64,000 bases of DNA from Paraescarpia echinospica (Eukaryota; Annelida; Polychaeta; Sabellida; Siboglinidae), in the NCBI GenBank assembly GCA_020002185.1, contig CM034536.1, forward strand, positions 8,230,798 to 8,294,797, in the 5' to 3' direction. Positions 58,324-64,000 of this stretch are shown in pieces (position 1 is the first letter of the stretch; every line of letters starts with the position of its first letter). The notes below the pieces were generated by a model, which saw only the letters and a program-made list of their open reading frames with translations, had not been told where the DNA came from and did not search any database. The position numbers and the translations under genes are program-made.

Positions 58324-60560
58324 TCTAGGGCAAGACAACAACTGATGACAACCAGCACCCCTAGCCCTAGGAGTGACCATCCTCGTTGCAGTATACAAAA
58401 GTCGGTTTGGCAATAAAGCTGAGTAGTTGAATGAAACCCCATAATGTAAGAATGTACATTCATACAGGAGTGAGTCCTACGATATAGTATATACTGTATA
58501 CACTGCCTGTTTGGCGCCTTTCACACCCCCGACTGGTAAGCAACTCCGGTCGCTGGGAGCAAGATCCTGTGTGTTAGAGATAGAGACCAACACTCTGTGA
58601 ATCCACGAGGGGTTACATATTTACCGCATGTGTGCGATCTTTTATTTCCCCTGGTACACACACCAGATAGAAGGGACCAACGGCTTTTACTGTCTCTTCC
58701 GAAAAACACAGGCAACGTGAGGTAAACGAAATTGAAGTTTCGAAACAGCGGTAGGTGGAACCTCATAAGACCATAACATTCTAACCACAACATAACACAA
58801 ACTAATTGTCGAGCGCCGCCAGGTGCTGGAAACAACTGGAACGGGGTCGATGTGCACTTGATTCAGCGAACGTCCTTACGGTATGTAGTGTATCTGTCAG
58901 GAGTAGGGTAATACTCCCACCCCTGGCTATAGAGGATGTTGCGTGAGGTGAGCAGTTTGTAGTGTTTGCGCTTTACGTTCCAGTTTTCAACTACGGTCGC
59001 CAATTACCTCCATTTCTGGGGCCGAAGAGCCGTGAGTGCATAAGTCTTCCCCTATGCTCACCCTACCTATAAACAAGGCTAATGCTGAATCGCTCTTGGT
59101 GCAACATGGAAACTGTGCGCACCATCACCAGAGTCTAACATGCTAGGATCCAAACCAAACCACTTATTTAAAAAAGTGATAGACCCGTTTTTACGAGCGA
59201 TTGTCACTCCGTGTACTCTTATCGCTCGATAACGATTAATAATGAATTGTTGGTGTGTGTTCATTGATACGAGCGACAAGTCTCAACCATCGACTCTTGT
59301 TACTCGTGATACGGCGAAGAAGGCATATTCCATACGCGGCAGGAATTGCTCGTGTAAACTGGCATTGGTAAGTCGTGTCTCTAGGAAACAGACACATCTG
59401 CAATTATGAATCAATGACCTGGGATCATTTCAAACTTAGTCAACTATACGTTTTCTATGGTAAGATGTTGTCGTCCAACAGTTTACTTAGCAAAATTAAA
59501 ATATTGCAACGGAGCCATTTCCCCCCAAGGCAGACCAAGCTGATTTATCTTAAGAATAGTGAGCAAGGGAGAATTAAACATTGAAGATAAACCCACACAC
59601 ACGGGTTAGCCCATTTGACCAGATTCTATTATAACACCGTATATAAATATGTAGGTCATATACCACATACATAATCATATTTATCAGGAGCACATGTTTA
59701 CTACGGATGTGATCCTTGATCCATAACACGGGTAAAGAGAGTTCCCCGATAGCTTGTTTACTCTTTATCTTTTAAAACCGGTTTTTCTAACTAAAGCACT
59801 CGTTAGATTGTGAATAGGACCACTTCCAACAACAGTTTTAAATGATAAACAATAAACTTGAATTTCAATGACTATGTTATTGCGATGATCAGGATGGATC
59901 TAGAATGTGTTTTGCATGAGCGTTAGGTAATCACATAAAAAAGGAGGCATTTTAAATTACCCTTTTCATTGCATGATAACCACCCTCATATCCTCGTATT
60001 GTACTAAAGAGGTACGTTAGGTGGGGAGGGAAAGGGAGTATGTGTAATTTAACACGTTTTAACCACGTGCAGTATGTATACGGAGAAATTTATGCTTGTA
60101 CATATACCTTCTATGTCTATACGTTTGGCCCGTGGGTTGTAGGATGAGATAGATGCCCCCGTCCATCCCCGCTGAGGATGAGTTCCGCTTGGAAGCAAAT
60201 AACTGTGCTTGAATAACAATTGCTACGTAAAATGTATTTAAAAACGTCCAAAACTACCTCTTGACCAGGAAAATCTCTATCAGTGCCCCTTGGGTAAGGG
60301 GGAATGTGCAACATTGTCCCTCTCGACCGGTAAAATATCCGTCACTTCCCTCTCGTCATCGTGAAACATGTTCAAGGCAGAAAAACGCACCCCCTCAAAA
60401 CCCAACCACGTCACTAGCTTGCATGCTGTGCATATTGATAATATCAAGTTTCGTGTGTATGATTAAAATGTGTTGATAACATGTACACAGTCAACAACAA
60501 TAACACGATAGGCGGCGTGTATATGAGTCATCAGCATTGCGGTCTCCTAAATGTTGTAAG
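58324..60560. other. Intergenic, unassigned
   Basis: About 2.2 kb with no supported gene or RNA. The 58500-58860 segment looks like a dispersed repeat (low complexity is absent, ORFs are short), but I cannot name it. Confidence 0.4.
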
Positions 60561-61398
60561 CCACGAAGAACGGATAATAATAATAATTAACGTCTTGACA
60601 GTTTTATCAAAATGTCTGAAAAGTGGCAAATGTTGTTCAATTTTGGAAAATGTAAATGCCTCCACACAGCACATGGGAACGAAGATGTAGAATGTACAAT
60701 GGAGGGTACTGTACTAAGTACAACTGTAAAAGAAAACGACTTAGGGTTAACCATTAGTGTTGATATGAAGGTTTCAGAGCAGTGCGGAATTACAGCTTTA
60801 AAGGGAAATCAAATCCTTGGATTAATTAGGCGAAATATAACGTATAAGGAAAAAGGACTAATAACACCGCTGTACAAAACAATAGTTAGGTCTCATTTAG
60901 AATATTGTATACAAGCGTGGAGGCCATAGATATGCTAGAAAGAGTACAGAGGAGAGCGACTAATATGATACAAAAACTTAGGGATCATAGTTATAAAATA
61001 GGCCTAAAAGAATGTGATTTAACAACACTAGAGACCAGGAGATTGAGAGGAGATCAGATAGAAATGTTTAAAATATTGAATGGTTATGAAAATATTGATA
61101 GAAATATTGTTTTCTCAGTTGAGAAAGATAGAAGGAATAGGGGACATGAAGTTGCATTAGTAAAGGAGCAGCGTAGAATAGGTATAAGAAAGTTCCCATT
61201 TTCACAAAGGACTGTAAATTAATGGAACAGATTATATGTGATTGTGTGGGTGTTAATAGCGTGAATATGCTTTAAAATAATATCGACACATACCTCAGAA
61301 GGGCGGATACACGTATATAAAAGGGTTGAACTCTCGATAAGCCAAAGGGATTCCTTGTCCACCTGCCACCTAAAGGTAATTCTTAAATCTTGTTAAAT
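60560..61398 (+). mobile_element. Jockey/CR1-like LINE 3' end
   Basis: The plus strand encodes MSEKWQMLFNFGKCKCLHTA, LGLTISVDMKVSEQCG, RSHLEYCIQAWRP, a frame break at 60927, then MLERVQRRATNMIQ, RRLRGDQIEMFKILNGYENI and IDTYLRRAD. This is the thumb and connection end of a jockey/CR1-type RT. The 3' tail is GATAAGCCAAAG...CTTGTCCACCTGCC...CTTGTTAAATAATAA. The same family occurs at 47219-47927, 375-483 and 10185-10282. Confidence 0.82.
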
Positions 61399-63295
61399 AA
61401 TAATATGAATAATGACACTTCTATAGCGCCTAAATCGATCCCAGAAATGTGAGCTCAGAGGCGCAAAATACAAGAATCGTTGGGCAAAATCGTTAACATG
61501 GATAAGCAAGAGTCATCATTAGAGCAAGAGACCGCCGAAGGTTAGGATAGGAATGCAATTTCAAATAAATAAGTCTTCAGTTTTTTACAAAAGGTATCTA
61601 TAGTCTCAGATTATTTTAAAGCAATATGGATTTGATTCCCGATTTTGGGTGCAGCTATAGAAATAAATATTAAGCTTGGTTTTCGGAACAAAAAGTCGTT
61701 GTGAAACAGATGATTTAAGATTCCTGGGGATATCGAAAAAACGAAGGAGACTAAACAAATAGTAGAAAGGGTGCGATATGTGATGGTGGCTAACTTGAAT
61801 TGTATTCGATATGCAATTGGAAGCCAATGTAACTGTTTAAGTAGGGGCAGAGTTGGTGAGAAGCGAGGTACTTTTAATACCACACGTGCTAAACAATTAT
61901 GTACACGTTGAAGTTTAGCTAAGTCCTTTTAGCAAATATTGTTTAGGAGTGAGTTGCAGTAGTCAAGGCAACTGCTAATTAGAGATACTGATAAAAACAA
62001 ATTACACCGAATTCGGCGGAAATCACGTGTATTGTAGAAACAGGATTTACATACTTGAGAAATGTTCTGGTGAAAACTGAAATCGCTGTCAAAGATAACA
62101 CCTAGATTACGAACAGTATCTGATGGTGATGAATCATTACCAAGCAATTTAACTGAAAAGTAGTTAACAACCTTGTTTTGTTGTTGTTTTGTGCCAATAA
62201 TATTTAGATATGTTTTATCTGGATTTAGCTTCAATTTACTTGTTTCCATCCACAGCAAGATGTCAATGAGACAGTCGTTTAAAGTTGACAGATGTATGTG
62301 CATCAGTTGGTGAAAGTGATAAATATATATACAACTGTGTGTCGTCAGCAAACAAGTGATGATTTTATTAGTTATGACTCGACTAAGGGCTGCAGTGTAT
62401 AAGCTAAAACAGACCAGAGCCAAGGACATAACCCTGTGGGACACCAAATGGAAGATGTTCTGGACAAGACAGTGAGCCAGATATGTTAATGCTTTGGTAT
62501 CGGTCTGAAAAATATGAATTAAACCACTGAAGATCTGTGCCAGAAATTCCAAAATGTCTATGAAGGCGATGCAAAAGAATGTCGTGATCTATTGTATTAA
62601 AAGCAGCTGATAGATCTAGTAAGGTGAGAGCAGTCAATTTGCTATTATCCATATCGCATACAATGTCATTGTGTATTTTAAGAAAAGCCGTCTCAGTTGA
62701 ATTAAATCGCTTATATGCAGATTGTAGATCATTTGTAAATGTTGTGAATAAATATGTTCATGGAGTCGATTTGCAACAACCTTTTCCAATACCTTCGACA
62801 GAAAACTAAGATTAGAGATAGGATGGTAATTTTTAAAATAATTTTTGCACACACTTTGTTTTTTTAATAAGAGGATTTGCAAGAACTTGCTTGAATTCGT
62901 GTGGAACAGCATCATCATCCTGCATTGACATATTTAAACTATTTGTAATAGGATAAATCAGTTGATCAATGCAACTCCAGTAGAAATGTTGGAAAAGGGT
63001 CAAGACCACACGATTTGTTGGGACACTTTTGAATGATAGTGCGAATTTCACTTGTAGTTGCAGATATAAAACATTGCAGTGCATTACCAACAATCGGCTG
63101 TTCAGTATACTTGTAATCAATGTCATTAATGACAAAACGTGATCGAATGTAAGCAATGTTATCCGTGAAGTATTTTGAAGAAGAAAAACTGCATAATGTA
63201 GCCAATCAAGAGGTATCAGGCAATGATTTTGGTTTCTCCCGATGAAACACACTATTGATGGATTTCCACATTTGGCGAGGGTTTTCAGGTTTTTT
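61399..63295 (-). mobile_element. L2/CR1-like LINE, degenerate
   Basis: The minus strand carries NYHPISNLSFLSKVLEKVVA, then LDLSAAFNTIDHDILLHRLH, FGVPQGYVLGSGLF, SKLKLNPDKTYLNIIGTK, VRNLGVIFDSDFSF and ISSCLDYCNSLL, in RT order. The YADD region is out of frame (YHFHQ in its place), and Gly replaces a conserved Pro in VLGP. The 3' end reads GGCGCTATAGAAGTGTCATTA followed by an ATTATT-rich tail that abuts the tail of the plus-strand LINE. Confidence 0.85.
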
Positions 63296-64000
63296 ATATT
63301 AAATTCGTATAATAGTCTGATTTTGATTTTGACATCAAAATTGAGTTATTACACGGCGTTTAATGTTTCGTGTGAAATAAAGTTTTGATTGAGCACAAAT
63401 CTGCTCAGACAGTAGGTCTAGAAGGTGCTAAAAATTGTGTAAATGTCAGTCAAGGCACCCGGAGAAAATCAGCCGAACTATCCCTATCACTAGTCGTCAC
63501 ATGAGCCGAAGGCCTACTCGAACGCCCCGGTAGGAAACGGAAAGCGAACCTTGTGCTCAGACGAGCATTAGCTGTCACGACGTGTATATATATCAACAAC
63601 TTAAGTTGATATTAGTAATACGCTAACTTTGGATCATTGTATGTGCATCTCCTCCGAGGTACCGACGTCCACTCGTCTCTTTTCTAATGACAATATTACG
63701 ATATTGTATAGGGGTCTAATACAATGTAGTTTACAGCCACATGCATATAGACAGTATATGTAGATGTACATTATAACAAAAGGATAACAATACACTCACC
63801 TCTTAATCCACCTTCAAAACTGTGCCGATATGAAATGCACCTACAGCAGCGACAACCCGTTGTACTTCCACTCCGAGTAAAGTGTACAATCTTCTACGGT
63901 TGTTGTTGCAGTGCTTCGTCCGATCGACTATCTTACAAAACTGTCTTGAACAACTGAGCCGGCTTAATCGGTAGCAGGACAATTAAGGTTGGACTTTGTT
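63296..64000. other. Right-edge sequence, possible donor on minus strand
   Basis: No coding evidence. A strong donor-like GATTAAGAG|GTGAGT sits at 63800 on the minus strand and could end an untranslated first exon of a leftward gene, but nothing confirms it. Confidence 0.25.

Overview
This is a eukaryotic, invertebrate-type genomic window. It has spliced genes with GT-AG introns, very large repeat-filled introns, many minisatellites and several retrotransposon clades. The mix of LINEs, a K02A2.6-type Ty3/gypsy element and a tRNA-derived SINE suits a marine invertebrate such as a mollusc or another lophotrochozoan. That assignment is a low-confidence guess, because nothing here identifies a species.

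The main gene is on the minus strand, from a signal-peptide exon at 43590-43518 down to at least 14511. I reconstructed 18 coding exons. Every junction is in phase, so together they encode about 980 residues: signal peptide, then three modules of LDL-receptor class B (YWTD) beta-propeller followed by an EGF-like domain. No LDL-receptor class A (LDLa) repeats are seen. The 3' part of what is probably the same gene lies at 3868-1293 on the minus strand: a coiled-coil exon, a Cys-rich GCC2/GCC3 (ephrin-receptor-like) exon, and a last exon with a transmembrane helix and a tyrosine-rich tail. The tail contains a YxxL-x8-YxxI motif, the spacing of an ITAM, followed by three more tyrosine motifs. Together this would be a single-pass LRP-like cell-surface receptor with a possible phosphotyrosine signalling tail. 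One or more exons linking the halves are missing: exon 18 leaves phase 1 and the coiled-coil exon needs phase 2. A 1000-N gap lies at 12520-13519.

Positions 1-10648 form a giant inverted repeat. The left arm (1 to about 4675) is the near-identical reverse complement of the right arm (about 5515 to 10648) around an 840-bp spacer. Both arms carry the three receptor 3' exons, head to head, each starting inside a 38-bp tandem array (about 20 versus 32 copies). It is either a real inverted duplication or an assembly fold-back.

The receptor introns hold many different tandem repeats: 48-bp (13.5-14.2 kb), 38-bp (16.1-16.9 kb), CA-rich (17.2-17.5 kb), a 6.3-kb 17-bp array (19.5-25.8 kb), 54-bp (28.5-28.8 kb), an array resembling a splice donor (32.1-32.4 kb), 21-bp (36.7-38.0 kb) and a 950-bp pyrimidine tract (40.6-41.6 kb). 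Three copies of one SINE family are also present.

Upstream of the receptor, 46-64 kb is a transposon landscape. It holds a 5.3-kb Ty3/gypsy element (46063-51381, minus; 170-bp LTRs; 5-bp target duplication AACAC). A LINE fragment is nested in its integrase. Four other LINE pieces follow: 3' end 52.5-52.9 kb plus, 53.1-54.4 kb minus, RTE-like 56.1-58.3 kb minus, and a jockey/CR1-like 3' end at 60.6-61.4 kb plus beside an L2/CR1-like element at 61.4-63.3 kb minus. I see no convincing cellular gene in 46-64 kb.
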